39,539 nucleotides of DNA, from assembly GCA_003218885.1 (NCBI GenBank), contig QHOV01000087.1:1-39539 (forward strand). The letters are read 5' to 3'. Source of the stretch: Verrucomicrobiota bacterium. GTDB taxonomy: Bacteria > Verrucomicrobiota > Verrucomicrobiia > Chthoniobacterales > UBA10450. A model generated the notes under the pieces. It was not told where the DNA came from. It saw only the letters and a list, made by a program, of their open reading frames with translations, and searched no databases. This document shows, one piece after another, positions 29,350-38,158 of the stretch (position 1 is its first letter; every line of letters starts with the position of its first letter). The translations under genes and the position numbers were made by a program.

Positions 29350-31698
29350 TTCGAAGCGCGGATCGCCGCGGAGTGGGTCCCAGAAGGGCAGCAGTTTTAG
29401 GGCGCCGTAGCTCAGCATGAGCGATGCGACGGGAGCACGCAGCCCAGCTTCCAGTTGCTGCAAGGCAAGCTCCTTCTCGCCCGCCCAGGCTGCCGTGATC
29501 GCGAAATATTGAAGGACGCGGCTGCCGATGGTGACATCTTTTTCCACTGGCATGAGTGCGATCGCTCGACGGCCTTCGTCCAAGGCCAGGTGTTTCCGCC
29601 CAAGAGCAGCGTCGATTAAGCCGAGGACGCAAAGCGCCGGGCCGTAGTCCGGCTGCGCCTGCACGATCTTCTCCTGCTGGGCGCGAGCCGCTTCAAACGC
29701 AGCGCGCGCTCTTGCCTCATCTTTGGTCATGCGCGCCAGCAGTCCTTCACCAAAGCTGCGGCTCAGAATAATCGCGTCTTCGTTCCAGCAGGGATTGTCG
29801 CCCACCGCGACGAGCGCTCGTTCGGCCGCAGCCGGATCGCGTTCGGCCAGCGCGCAAAAGAACCAGGTGTCCGCGGCGCTGGCAATGGCGCTCGGCCCTT
29901 GCGCGAGGATTGCATCAATCGTCTGGTGCAGCGGCCGGGTGTCCCCTTTCCAGCAGAGATATTCTAGTTCACGATTGGCCCGCGTTTCGACGTTGTCGGG
30001 CACGATCGCTAACGCGCGATCGAGCGCAGCGATCGCGTCGGCATAACGTCCGATGTATAGGTAACTGGCCGCGGTCTGTTGCAGAGTATCAAGGTTGCGC
30101 GGGTCCAGCTCCACCGCGCGCTGCAAGTTCTTCAGACCTTCCTCCTGCTGGCCGCGCCGCCGCAGAATATAGCCGGTGAGTTCGAAGAGACGCGGATCAT
30201 TGGGTAACGCTCGCCGCGCAATCTCCAACTCGGCGAGGGCGCCGGCATAGTCGCGCAGCCCCTGGTAGAGATATTGTGCGCGCGCCAAATGCGTTTCGGC
30301 AGCATCCGGTCGCAGCCGTGTCGCGGCTTGCACCGCAGCTTCAGCCAGCGCCAGCCGGGCGGGAGTGTGATCAGACCCCCTTACTGCATAAATGAATTCG
30401 TGCGCATAGGCGAGCTGGCAGTAAGCGTCGAAAAATGAGGGATCGCGCTTCACCGCTTCATCCAGAAGTTCAATTGCCTTCCGCAGGTCTGGCTCGCCCG
30501 TCGCGCTGAAATTTGCCGTGAGAAGAAGTGACTTCGCCCGGCTGTAAAGGTCGAAAGCCGCCAGATCAGTGGTGGGCGGCTGCTCGATGGCTTTCTTCTC
30601 GTTAGGCGAGAGCTTGGCCTGAAGTTGATCGGCGATGGCCTTGGCGATTTCGCTTTGAATGGCGAAGACATCGGCCAGATCGCGATCGTAGGTCTGCGCC
30701 CACAGATGCGCGTCGTTGCGGGCATCGATCAATTGCGCGTTGACGCGCACGCGATTTCCCGAGCGCTGAACGCTTCCTTCTACCACATTCGCCACTCCCA
30801 GTTGCTGCGCGATCTCGCGCAGATTGCGTGCAACGCCACTCCTATACTGCAACACGGATGTCCGGCTGATAACTTTGAGATCAGCAATCTTTGCCAGGTC
30901 CGTTAGGATTTCGTCCTGCACCCCGTCGGTGAAGTAAGCATTGGCTTTGTCTTCACTTCGGTTTTCAAACGGAAGCACCGCGATGCTTTTGTCGGGGATG
31001 GCCGCCGCCGGGGGCACCGGACGGCGTAAGAAAAAGAAAACGCCACCAACGATTGCCGCCAACACCAGCAGCGAGACCGCAATCTTGGCCCAACGGACAT
31101 GGGCGCGATGCTTTCTAACCGCCTGGAGTTTGCTCGGCAGCTGCGGATTGCCAATTTCATCCGAGTAGAGGTTCGCGACGTTTACCCGCACACCGTGTTT
31201 TACCTCGAACGTGCCAAGATCGTGCAGATACGGTCGCCACTGCGGATACTGTTCCAAATCATCTGCCACATGCTGGGAAAGCAGGATGTGCCCAGCGTCG
31301 CCACAGTCCATCACCCGCTCCGCGACGTTGATGCCGGCGCCAGCAATGTTGGCTTGCTCATTTAAATCGGTGATTTCATTGACCGGGCCGCTGTGAATAC
31401 CCATTCGGACCTTCAGTTCGGGATGTTTTTTCAGCTCCTTACTGATTTCCATGGCACAGAGAACCGGTGCCTCGGGATTGTTCCGGAAAACCAGCGCGCC
31501 GCCGTCTCCGGTCGGTAACCGCAGCAGTTTCCCTTCTGCCTCAGCCAGGCGGAACTGCTCGGTTCCGCGTACGATTTCCTTTAGCTTCTGCAGCTGCTGG
31601 CTCTGATCGGTAATGAGCAATTTGGAATAGCCGACAATGTCTATGAACAAGATATGTCCGATCTGCAGCTTAACATCTGAGGATTGGACCTCGGGCAT
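29317..31698 (-). CDS. Class III cyclase-homology / TolB-like / TPR membrane protein
   Basis: A 793-aa three-part signalling protein. Residues about 10-185 form a nucleotide cyclase homology domain (HILFIDIVGYSKLLI, LPTGDGGALVF, VRMGIHSGPV, GAGINVAERVMDCG). The two metal-binding Asp and the N-x-x-x-R pair are present, but the usual Lys before the second Asp is not (KLLRLPTGD). One helix follows at about 205-225 (IAVSLLVLAAIVGGVFFFL). Next comes a TolB/FlgO-like domain at about 240-360 (IAVLPFENRSEDKANAYFTDGVQDEILTDLA), then TPR repeats to the end. The cyclase half would be cytoplasmic and the rest periplasmic. The track start TTG 31725 is replaced by ATG 31698 (MPEVQSSDVKLQIG). Cyclic nucleotide output is unproven. 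The last codons carry a sequence repeated in the adjacent intergenic element. Confidence 0.85.
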   Translation of the reverse strand: MPEVQSSDVKLQIGHILFIDIVGYSKLLITDQSQQLQKLKEIVRGTEQFRLAEAEGKLLRLPTGDGGALVFRNNPEAPVLCAMEISKELKKHPELKVRMGIHSGPVNEITDLNEQANIAGAGINVAERVMDCGDAGHILLSQHVADDLEQYPQWRPYLHDLGTFEVKHGVRVNVANLYSDEIGNPQLPSKLQAVRKHRAHVRWAKIAVSLLVLAAIVGGVFFFLRRPVPPAAAIPDKSIAVLPFENRSEDKANAYFTDGVQDEILTDLAKIADLKVISRTSVLQYRSGVARNLREIAQQLGVANVVEGSVQRSGNRVRVNAQLIDARNDAHLWAQTYDRDLADVFAIQSEIAKAIADQLQAKLSPNEKKAIEQPPTTDLAAFDLYSRAKSLLLTANFSATGEPDLRKAIELLDEAVKRDPSFFDAYCQLAYAHEFIYAVRGSDHTPARLALAEAAVQAATRLRPDAAETHLARAQYLYQGLRDYAGALAELEIARRALPNDPRLFELTGYILRRRGQQEEGLKNLQRAVELDPRNLDTLQQTAASYLYIGRYADAIAALDRALAIVPDNVETRANRELEYLCWKGDTRPLHQTIDAILAQGPSAIASAADTWFFCALAERDPAAAERALVAVGDNPCWNEDAIILSRSFGEGLLARMTKDEARARAAFEAARAQQEKIVQAQPDYGPALCVLGLIDAALGRKHLALDEGRRAIALMPVEKDVTIGSRVLQYFAITAAWAGEKELALQQLEAGLRAPVASLMLSYGALKLLPFWDPLRGDPRFEKIVASLAPKQ

Positions 31699-31897
31699 TG
31701 CGGCAAGGATTCTAGAAGGCTCCAATCGTCGTTTCTAGATCATTTTTGCAGGCAGGCGAGCCTTCCTTAGACCAAAATCACAAAGCGATTAACTGCTCTT
31801 ACCGTGCCTCTTAAAACCGAGCCCAACAGGATTCGAAGCCATTTGTCCGGCGCGTTGCAGCTTCGGGTCCCCTCCAACCCTTCAACGCTTCAACGAT
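31699..31897. other. Intergenic region with tandem 8-mers beside carB
   Basis: A 199-nt gap between the cyclase/TPR start and the carB stop. Three 8-nt units in tandem, CTCCAACC-CTTCAACG-CTTCAACG (31872-31895), touch the carB stop codon. On the coding strand they read CGTTGAAG twice, then GGTTGGAG. The rest shows no ORF and no convincing terminator. The promoter of the cyclase gene should lie at its left end but no clear hexamers were found. Confidence 0.5.
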
Positions 31898-34800
31898 TTA
31901 GCGTCGCGAAGCGTGGTATTCCTGCAAACTGCGCACCTGCACTTTTCGCTTTTGCAGTGAGCGGATTCCATTGGCGCTGGCCAACGCGGCGCGGACCGTC
32001 GTCATTATCGGAATTTTTGCCGCCAGCGCAGCGTTGCGGATAACCACTTCGTGTTCACGCGGAATTTTCCCGCTGGGCGTATTGATGATGAAATTGATGT
32101 CGCCGTTCTTGATGCGGTCGAGAACGTTGGGGCGACCTTCGTGAATCTTGAAGACCTTCGTCACCTTGATTTTTGCTTTCGCCAGCGCTTCCGCGGTTCC
32201 GCTTGTGGAAATGATTTCAAAACCAAGCTTCACGAACTCGCGCGCGACCGGAATGACCGCGTCCTTGTCGGCGTCCTTAACGCTGATAAAGACTTTTCCT
32301 GTTTTCGGCAGCGGTGGCGGCGCAGCCATCTGCGACTTCGCGTACGCAAGGCCCAGATCGATATCCATGCCCATCACTTCGCCGGTCGATTTCATTTCCG
32401 GACCAAGTGAAATATCCAAGCCTTCATAGCGCAAAAAGGGGAACACAGCTTCCTTGACGGAAAAATGCTTCGGTACGATTTCGCGGGTAAATCCGAGTTC
32501 GCGCAATGATTTTCCGGTCATGACTTTGGCAGCGAGTTTCGCCAGCGGGACGCCGATCGCCTTGCTGACGAAGGGCACCGTGCGCGACGCACGAGGATTC
32601 ACTTCCAAAACGTAAGCGTCATCGCCTTTCACCGCGAACTGCACGTTCATCAGCCCGCGCACCTTCAGCGCGCGCGCCATTGCCTTGGTAGCGGCGGAAA
32701 TTTCATCGAGAACTTTTTGCGACAATGAGAACGTCGGAATCACGCACGCGCTATCGCCGCTGTGGATGCCTGCTTCCTCGATATGTTCCATGATTGCGCC
32801 GATGACGGTCGTTTCGCCGTCGGAGATGCAATCGACATCGACTTCGATTGCATCTTCGAGAAAGCGATCAATGAGCACGGGACGATCGGGCGTCACTTCG
32901 ATGGCGCTCGCCATATAGCGCCGCAGATCTCCCTCGTTATAGACGAGTTCCATGGCACGCCCACCGAGAACAAACGAGGGTCGCACCAAAACTGGGTAAC
33001 CAACTTTCTTCGCGATGCCGACAGCCGCTTCTGTGCTCGTCGCCGATCCGTTTGGAGTTTGCCGCAGACCGAGTTTGTCCAGCATGGCAGCGAATAACTG
33101 TCGGTCTTCTGCGGTCTCGATGCTTTCGGGCTGGGTGCCAAGAATCGGTACGCCTGCTGCAGTCAATCCGCTGGCGAGATTCAGCGGTGTTTGTCCACCA
33201 AACTGGACGAACACGCCCTCGGGTTTCTCTTGATCGTAAATGTTGAGCACATCCTCTAAAGTGAGCGGCTCAAAATAAAGTTTGTCGCTCGTGTCGTAAT
33301 CGGTGGAAACCGTCTCCGGATTCGAATTGACCATAATCGTTTCGAATCCGAGGTCGCGCAGAGCGAACGCGGCATGCACACAACAGTAGTCGAACTCAAT
33401 TCCCTGACCGATCCGGTTCGGTCCGCCACCCAGGATCATGATTTTGCGCTTGGCGCTTTCGCGCCGCTCGTTCTCGTCACCGTAGGTTGAGTAGTAATAC
33501 GGCGTATAAGCTTCAAACTCTGCCGCGCATGTGTCGACCAGGCGGTACATCGGTGTGACATTTAGAGTTTTTCTCTCCGATCGAATTGTTTCTTCTGAGG
33601 CGCCTCGGGCGACCGCCAACTGTCGGTCCGAGAAACCGAGCTTCTTCGCGCGCGAGAATATTTTCGTCTTCAAACATCCCGTCTCGGCAACAAGGTCAGC
33701 GATATTCCGCAAAAACCACTTGTCGATCTTCGTTAGGTCAAAGACCTCATCGACTGATGCGCCTTTTTGAAATGCCTGCGCGATGTAAAAGATTCGTTCA
33801 GCATTGGGGATCGCCAATTTCAAACGCAGCGCTTCACTATCGATGTCTTTGTCCATGCCGTCGCCTAACAAACCGAAGCGCTTGATCTCCAGGCTGCGCA
33901 ACGCTTTTTGCAATGCTTCCTTGAACGTCCGCCCGATGGCCATCGCTTCGCCGACGCTTTTCATTCGCGTGGTGAGCGTCGCGTCCGCCTGCGGAAATTT
34001 CTCGAACGTGAAGCGCGGCACTTTGACCACGCAGTAATCAATGGTCGGCTCGAAGCATGCCGGCGTTTCGCGCGTGATATCGTTTTTGATTTCGTCGAGC
34101 GCGTAACCAACCGCCAGTTTTGCCGCGATTTTTGCAATTGGAAAGCCAGTCGCCTTCGACGCCAGCGCGCTGGAACGCGAGACGCGCGGATTCATTTCGA
34201 TCACGACCATGCGGCCGTTGTCGGGATGCACAGCGAACTGAATATTCGATCCGCCGGTCTCGACGCCGATCTCGCGAATTACAGCGAACGCGGCGTCGCG
34301 CATCATTTGGTATTCCTTGTCAGTGAGCGTTTGCACTGGCGCGACTGTGATGGAATCACCCGTGTGCACGCCCATGGGATCAAAGTTCTCGATGGAACAA
34401 ACGACCACGCAGTTATCCATCCGGTCGCGCATCACTTCCATCTCGAATTCCTTCCAGCCAACCAGCGATTCTTCGATCAGCACCTCGTGAACCGGCGAGA
34501 GATCCAGCCCCCGCGCCGCGATCACGTCGAGCTCCTCGCGATTGTAAGCGATTCCACCGCCGGCCCCGCCGAGAGTGAACGCCGGACGAATGATGAGCGG
34601 AAACGTTCCGATTTCAGCCACGATCCGATCGAGTTCCGCCAGGGAACGCGCCACGCCGGAACGCGGCACCTCGAGCCCGATACGCAACATCGCTTCCTTG
34701 AACAATTGCCGATCTTCGCCTTTTGCAATGGCCTGTGCGTTCGCGCCGATTAATTTCACGCCGTGCCGCGCCAGCGCGCCGTTGCGATTCAACTCCATGG

Positions 34801-35095
34801 CTGCATTTAGTGCCGTCTGTCCGCCAAGGGTTGGCAGAATGGCGTCTGGCCTTTCGCGTTCCATGATCGCCTCGATCACTTCGGGAGTGATCGGTTCGAC
34901 ATAAGTGCGATCGGCGAATTCAGGATCGGTCATGATGGTGGCCGGGTTGGAGTTTACCAACACGACTTCATAACCTTCTTCGCGTAGCGCTTTGCACGCT
35001 TGCACTCCGGAATAATCAAATTCGCAGCCCTGCCCGATCACGATTGGACCGGAGCCGATCAATAGAATTTTTTTGAGCTCGTTATTTCGCGGCAT
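31898..35095 (-). CDS. carB: Carbamoyl-phosphate synthase large subunit
   Basis: Makes carbamoyl phosphate from bicarbonate, ammonia (channelled from CarA) and two ATP, for arginine and pyrimidine synthesis. The full-length 1065-aa protein has two homologous ATP-grasp halves: [21 protein letters not shown] with [16 protein letters not shown], and [24 protein letters not shown] with [35 protein letters not shown] and [16 protein letters not shown] are the nucleotide loops. A C-terminal MGS-like domain ([36 protein letters not shown]) is the site of allosteric control. The ATG at 35095 gives [14 protein letters not shown], the usual start. carA is not in the window. sufE lies 52 nt upstream on the same strand, probably in the same transcript. 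Confidence 0.97.
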   Translation of the reverse strand: MPRNNELKKILLIGSGPIVIGQGCEFDYSGVQACKALREEGYEVVLVNSNPATIMTDPEFADRTYVEPITPEVIEAIMERERPDAILPTLGGQTALNAAMELNRNGALARHGVKLIGANAQAIAKGEDRQLFKEAMLRIGLEVPRSGVARSLAELDRIVAEIGTFPLIIRPAFTLGGAGGGIAYNREELDVIAARGLDLSPVHEVLIEESLVGWKEFEMEVMRDRMDNCVVVCSIENFDPMGVHTGDSITVAPVQTLTDKEYQMMRDAAFAVIREIGVETGGSNIQFAVHPDNGRMVVIEMNPRVSRSSALASKATGFPIAKIAAKLAVGYALDEIKNDITRETPACFEPTIDYCVVKVPRFTFEKFPQADATLTTRMKSVGEAMAIGRTFKEALQKALRSLEIKRFGLLGDGMDKDIDSEALRLKLAIPNAERIFYIAQAFQKGASVDEVFDLTKIDKWFLRNIADLVAETGCLKTKIFSRAKKLGFSDRQLAVARGASEETIRSERKTLNVTPMYRLVDTCAAEFEAYTPYYYSTYGDENERRESAKRKIMILGGGPNRIGQGIEFDYCCVHAAFALRDLGFETIMVNSNPETVSTDYDTSDKLYFEPLTLEDVLNIYDQEKPEGVFVQFGGQTPLNLASGLTAAGVPILGTQPESIETAEDRQLFAAMLDKLGLRQTPNGSATSTEAAVGIAKKVGYPVLVRPSFVLGGRAMELVYNEGDLRRYMASAIEVTPDRPVLIDRFLEDAIEVDVDCISDGETTVIGAIMEHIEEAGIHSGDSACVIPTFSLSQKVLDEISAATKAMARALKVRGLMNVQFAVKGDDAYVLEVNPRASRTVPFVSKAIGVPLAKLAAKVMTGKSLRELGFTREIVPKHFSVKEAVFPFLRYEGLDISLGPEMKSTGEVMGMDIDLGLAYAKSQMAAPPPLPKTGKVFISVKDADKDAVIPVAREFVKLGFEIISTSGTAEALAKAKIKVTKVFKIHEGRPNVLDRIKNGDINFIINTPSGKIPREHEVVIRNAALAAKIPIMTTVRAALASANGIRSLQKRKVQVRSLQEYHASRR

Positions 35096-35147
35096 CTGCG
35101 CCAGCGGGGACGGTAAACGAAATCACGTGAACGTCACGCGCGAATCG

Positions 35148-35603
35148 CTACGCCACCTGTGCCATGCGTTGCCGATCCAGCCAAACTTTGCAAATGCTTT
35201 TGATGCGCGTGAGGACGTAGTACACGGTCTGGCTGCGGAGACGCACCAGCTCCGTGCCTACGATGCGTGTAACGAAATCACTCGGAAGATCGAGAATCTC
35301 CTGCGGTGTCGAGCCTTCGAGCCCTTTGCAAAGAATCGCGGTCATCGAGCGGGTAAGCGTTTGCACTTCGGGACCGAGCGTCATGCGGATGTGCGCCCTG
35401 CCGGTGTGATCCACCTGAAGATACACGCCGACCGTATCCGTGCATTCCTCGTCTTTTCGCACATCGACAAGATCGAACTTCTCGCTTTCGCCCGGCTCCT
35501 GCTTCTTTGCATTGTCCGCGTAGGAAACAAGCGTCTCGCGACGCTCATCTTCCGGCAGCGATTCAAACAGATTGATGATCTTGTTTAGCTTGGTCGGGTA
35601 CAT
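35148..35603 (-). CDS. sufE: SufE-family cysteine desulfuration protein
   Basis: Accepts persulfide sulfur from the cysteine desulfurase SufS and passes it to the SufBCD scaffold for Fe-S cluster assembly. The 151-aa protein has the family's [28 protein letters not shown] helix pair. The acceptor cysteine is expected at Cys54 ([16 protein letters not shown]), followed by [20 protein letters not shown] and [15 protein letters not shown] in place of the usual R-x-N-G-end. The TTG at 35609 in the track is replaced by ATG 35603. No other suf gene is in the window; it is divergent from mdh across 77 nt and upstream of carB. The second cysteine (ILCKG) is not a known catalytic residue. Confidence 0.82.
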   Translation of the reverse strand: MYPTKLNKIINLFESLPEDERRETLVSYADNAKKQEPGESEKFDLVDVRKDEECTDTVGVYLQVDHTGRAHIRMTLGPEVQTLTRSMTAILCKGLEGSTPQEILDLPSDFVTRIVGTELVRLRSQTVYYVLTRIKSICKVWLDRQRMAQVA

Positions 35604-35680
35604 TGACAATCGTAATTTATCACAAGCTGGAGCCTCATGCTTCGGCTTTGCTCAGCAAGTTGTTTATGGCTAATTGCATC

Positions 35681-36664
35681 ATGAAAACTCCGATTAAAGT
35701 CGCTGTGACGGGCGCCGCCGGGCAGATCGGCTACGCGCTTCTGTTCCGCATCGCCTCCGGACAAATGTTCGGGCCGGATCAACCGCTCAGGCTCCATTTG
35801 ATCGAGATCCCGCCTGTGCTCGGCGCGCTCGAAGGCGTGGTCATGGAATTGGACGATTGCGCGTTCCCGCTGCTCGAGTCGGTCATACCGACTGCCGATC
35901 TGGATGAAGGCTTTCGCGGCATCAGCTGGGCTTTGTTGGTCGGAAGTGTGCCGCGCAAGGCCGGCATGGAGCGGAAGGAGTTACTCGGAGTCAACGGCAA
36001 GATTTTCGTCGGGCAAGGTCGTGCGATCCAAAAAAACGCTGCGGCCGATGTGCGTGTGCTCGTGGTCGGAAATCCATGCAACACCAATTGTTTAATTGCG
36101 ATGAACAACGCGAAAGAAATTCCGCGCGACCGCTGGTTCGCCATGACGCGCTTGGATGAGAACCGGGCCCGCGCGCAACTGGCGCACAAAGCCGGGGCAA
36201 GCATTGACTCGGTCACAAACATGACCATCTGGGGCAATCATTCCTCGACTCAGTATCCAGATTTCTACAATGCCCGGATCGATGGCCGTCCCGCGAACGA
36301 AGTCATCGGAGACGAGAAATGGCTGAAGGAAGAATTCATTAAGACGGTGCAACAGCGCGGCGCCGCGGTGATCAAGGCGCGGGGACTTTCTTCAGCCGGC
36401 TCCGCCGCGAATGCGGTTGTCGATACTGTTGCTTCGCTCACCAACGACACGCCCGGCGACGACTGGCACAGCGTGGCCGTTTGTTCCGACGGGAGTTATG
36501 ACATCGAGAAAGGATTGATCTCCTCGTTCCCGATCCGTGTGCGTGCCGGAAAATGGGAAATCGTGCAGGGACTTCCGATAAATGATTTCAGCCGCGCAAA
36601 AATCGACGCCTCAGTAGCCGAGTTAAAAGAAGAAAAATCGCTCGTGAGCGAATTGGTTTCGTAG
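35681..36664 (+). CDS. mdh: Malate dehydrogenase (cytosolic-type, NAD-dependent)
   Basis: Interconverts malate and oxaloacetate in the TCA cycle. The 327-aa length and style match the Thermus/cytosolic group rather than the LDH-like group. The nucleotide motif [16 protein letters not shown] lies near residues 8-23. The substrate Arg residues are in [11 protein letters not shown] and [11 protein letters not shown]. The catalytic Asp is in the same RLDENRA run and the catalytic His is in [13 protein letters not shown]. The ORF track starts at TTG 35603, but ATG 35681 ([11 protein letters not shown]) begins directly at the fold; ATG 35666 would add only MANCI. The gene ends 8 nt from the convergent methyltransferase gene with no visible terminator between them. 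Confidence 0.95.
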   Translation: MKTPIKVAVTGAAGQIGYALLFRIASGQMFGPDQPLRLHLIEIPPVLGALEGVVMELDDCAFPLLESVIPTADLDEGFRGISWALLVGSVPRKAGMERKELLGVNGKIFVGQGRAIQKNAAADVRVLVVGNPCNTNCLIAMNNAKEIPRDRWFAMTRLDENRARAQLAHKAGASIDSVTNMTIWGNHSSTQYPDFYNARIDGRPANEVIGDEKWLKEEFIKTVQQRGAAVIKARGLSSAGSAANAVVDTVASLTNDTPGDDWHSVAVCSDGSYDIEKGLISSFPIRVRAGKWEIVQGLPINDFSRAKIDASVAELKEEKSLVSELVS

Positions 36665-36672
36665 AATCTGCA

Positions 36673-37470
36673 TTATCTTCGGCCGACGACAGTGAAAAGG
36701 GTGTACGGCCTGCCGCGGTGGTACTGTTGGTGTCGCAAAATTTCTGAAATCGTAAATCCCATTACGGCTAGAAATTGAGTAAAAAATTGAGTGCTGAAAT
36801 TCCACCAGGTATGCCAGAGGAAATTCTGCGCAGTGGGCGCGAGACGGCAGACCGGCACTCCTTCCAGATCCGGATGGAACATATCAGTGATGATGAGCGC
36901 CCTGGCCATCTTTCCGCACTGTTCAACAATTCGGAGCGGATCACGACAGTGTAACAGCACCGACCCCATCACTGCGATGTCGAATTGCCCGAGGGCGGCA
37001 GGCAAGTTGTAGACATCTCCGTCATATACTTTGGCTCTGGACTTGTGAGCCGCGTGACTGAACCAGTAGGAATTCTTTAGTTGTTGCATTACGATTCGAC
37101 GCGCGCCGAACACTTCTTGCAATCTATCAGCCGGATAGGGAACAAAATCCCAACCGTGTTCCGCTGTCACCTCGACAGACACAACCTCCGCGCCACGCTT
37201 TTCCATCTCGAACGTGAGAAAGCCGCTGGCAGGACCAATTTCCAAAACACGTTGACCGGCAAACTCGACTTTGCCGAGGTATTCATCTACTCCACCACGC
37301 AGATCCCAATCCCGCCCCTTTATGACTCCATGACCGGGAAGTTCCATGGTGTGGTAGAAGTAGCAGTCGGCGACGTCTTCCACCTTGAGTGGGATCGCAA
37401 AAATCTTCTCGTCGCTCACGGATGGTTTATTGGCTGATGCTTTTGCCTGATTGTCTTTCGAGTGATGCAT
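36673..37470 (-). CDS. SAM-dependent methyltransferase (DUF1698/class I-like)
   Basis: A 265-aa protein with motif I RVLEIGPASGFLTFEMEKRG, acidic VVSVEVTAEHGWDFVP, FDIAVMGSVLLHCRDPLRIVEQ and a conserved-looking C-terminal TWWNFSTQFFTQFLAVMGFTISEI. The N-terminus MHHSKDNQAKASANKPS is polar and probably disordered. The track start is a TTG at 37524; ATG 37470 is preferred. It overlaps the preceding methyltransferase by 44 nt, so the pair is strongly linked in expression. The substrate is unknown. Two methyltransferases directly behind a sulfatase suggest tailoring of a sulfated or methylated glycan, by inference only. Confidence 0.8.
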   Translation of the reverse strand: MHHSKDNQAKASANKPSVSDEKIFAIPLKVEDVADCYFYHTMELPGHGVIKGRDWDLRGGVDEYLGKVEFAGQRVLEIGPASGFLTFEMEKRGAEVVSVEVTAEHGWDFVPYPADRLQEVFGARRIVMQQLKNSYWFSHAAHKSRAKVYDGDVYNLPAALGQFDIAVMGSVLLHCRDPLRIVEQCGKMARALIITDMFHPDLEGVPVCRLAPTAQNFLWHTWWNFSTQFFTQFLAVMGFTISEILRHQQYHRGRPYTLFTVVGRR

Positions 37471-38158
37471 TCCAAGTGAGAGGCGTATTTTCGAACCATT
37501 CCGAATCAAATTTGGGCGCGGCAAAAAGCGCCCACGTCTGCCGGGGATGTTTCCAATCTAGAATTTCGAATCGCAAATTCGCTTCTGCGGCTGCGCGTTT
37601 CAGTGCCGTCGGCCGGTAATCTACACATTCGGGATAGACCCAGCCGGTGCGCGGCGAGTCTTCGTCGCCGGGTAAAAATGTGGCAACCAAAGCTCCATCC
37701 TGAGCCAGTGAACGCGAAATTGCAGACAACCACCCCTTGATCAGGTCCAGTCCGCAATGGCTGAAGATCGATTGGGCCAATGCGAAATCGAACGGGACTT
37801 TCGCCTGGGCAAGCGTCTCGGGTAAATCGGAAAAGACGAACGTCGGGCGTTTGATTTGCACCAATGTTTCGCCGAGTTCCCGTTTGATTCCCTCCTCGAC
37901 CAGCCATTCATTCGGCTCCACGCCAAAGTATTTTCCCCGATTCAGGTATGGAATTAACAAGCGTCCGATCCGAAGCGAACCGCAGCCGACATCGAGCAAC
38001 GAATGATGCTGGCGCAGGCCAAGCGTAGTGAGAAGATTGAACGTCATTGCCGCGATCAAATCGTAGTCCTCTGGAGGACCGACGTACGCGCGATAGTGCG
38101 GATCGCCCGGCTTCAGTCCCAAGCCAAGATTCTCGCGAGCATTTGAAGGCGCTTTCAT
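37427..38158 (-). CDS. Class I SAM-dependent methyltransferase
   Basis: A 243-aa methyltransferase. Motif I is SLLDVGCGSLRIGRLLIPYL, followed by KYFGVEPNEWLVEEGIKREL, VPFDFALAQSIFSHCGLDLI and QDGALVATFLPGDE, a pattern typical of small methyltransferases in O-antigen or capsule clusters. The C-terminus (FDSEWFENTPLTWNASL) is short and charged. The start ATG 38158 overlaps the sulfatase stop by 4 nt in the annotated frame (ATGA), or lies one base after the stop in the alternative sulfatase frame, so the genes form one unit. No target is predictable from sequence. Confidence 0.85.
   Translation of the reverse strand: MKAPSNARENLGLGLKPGDPHYRAYVGPPEDYDLIAAMTFNLLTTLGLRQHHSLLDVGCGSLRIGRLLIPYLNRGKYFGVEPNEWLVEEGIKRELGETLVQIKRPTFVFSDLPETLAQAKVPFDFALAQSIFSHCGLDLIKGWLSAISRSLAQDGALVATFLPGDEDSPRTGWVYPECVDYRPTALKRAAAEANLRFEILDWKHPRQTWALFAAPKFDSEWFENTPLTWNASLERQSGKSISQ

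Noticed and set aside
28589-29632. 347-aa version of the cyclophilin gene
   Set aside because: The first ~146 residues translate intergenic hairpins and the antisense/other frame of the cyclase gene; the signal peptide begins at ATG 29194.
31821-31850. tRNA-like TTCGAA T-loop text (CAGGATTCGAAGCCATTTG) in the gap before carB's 3' end
   Set aside because: Neither strand gives a paired 5-bp T-stem, and no acceptor stem, anticodon arm or CCA could be matched around it.
33908-34753. 281-aa plus-strand ORF
   Set aside because: Antisense to carB; amino-acid composition rich in Arg and His typical of shadow frames.
35603-35680. N-terminal extension of Mdh from TTG 35603, and TTGACA at 35603 as a -35 box
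   Set aside because: The extension has no counterpart in the family and would overlap the sufE start; no -10 hexamer lies at a suitable distance from TTGACA.
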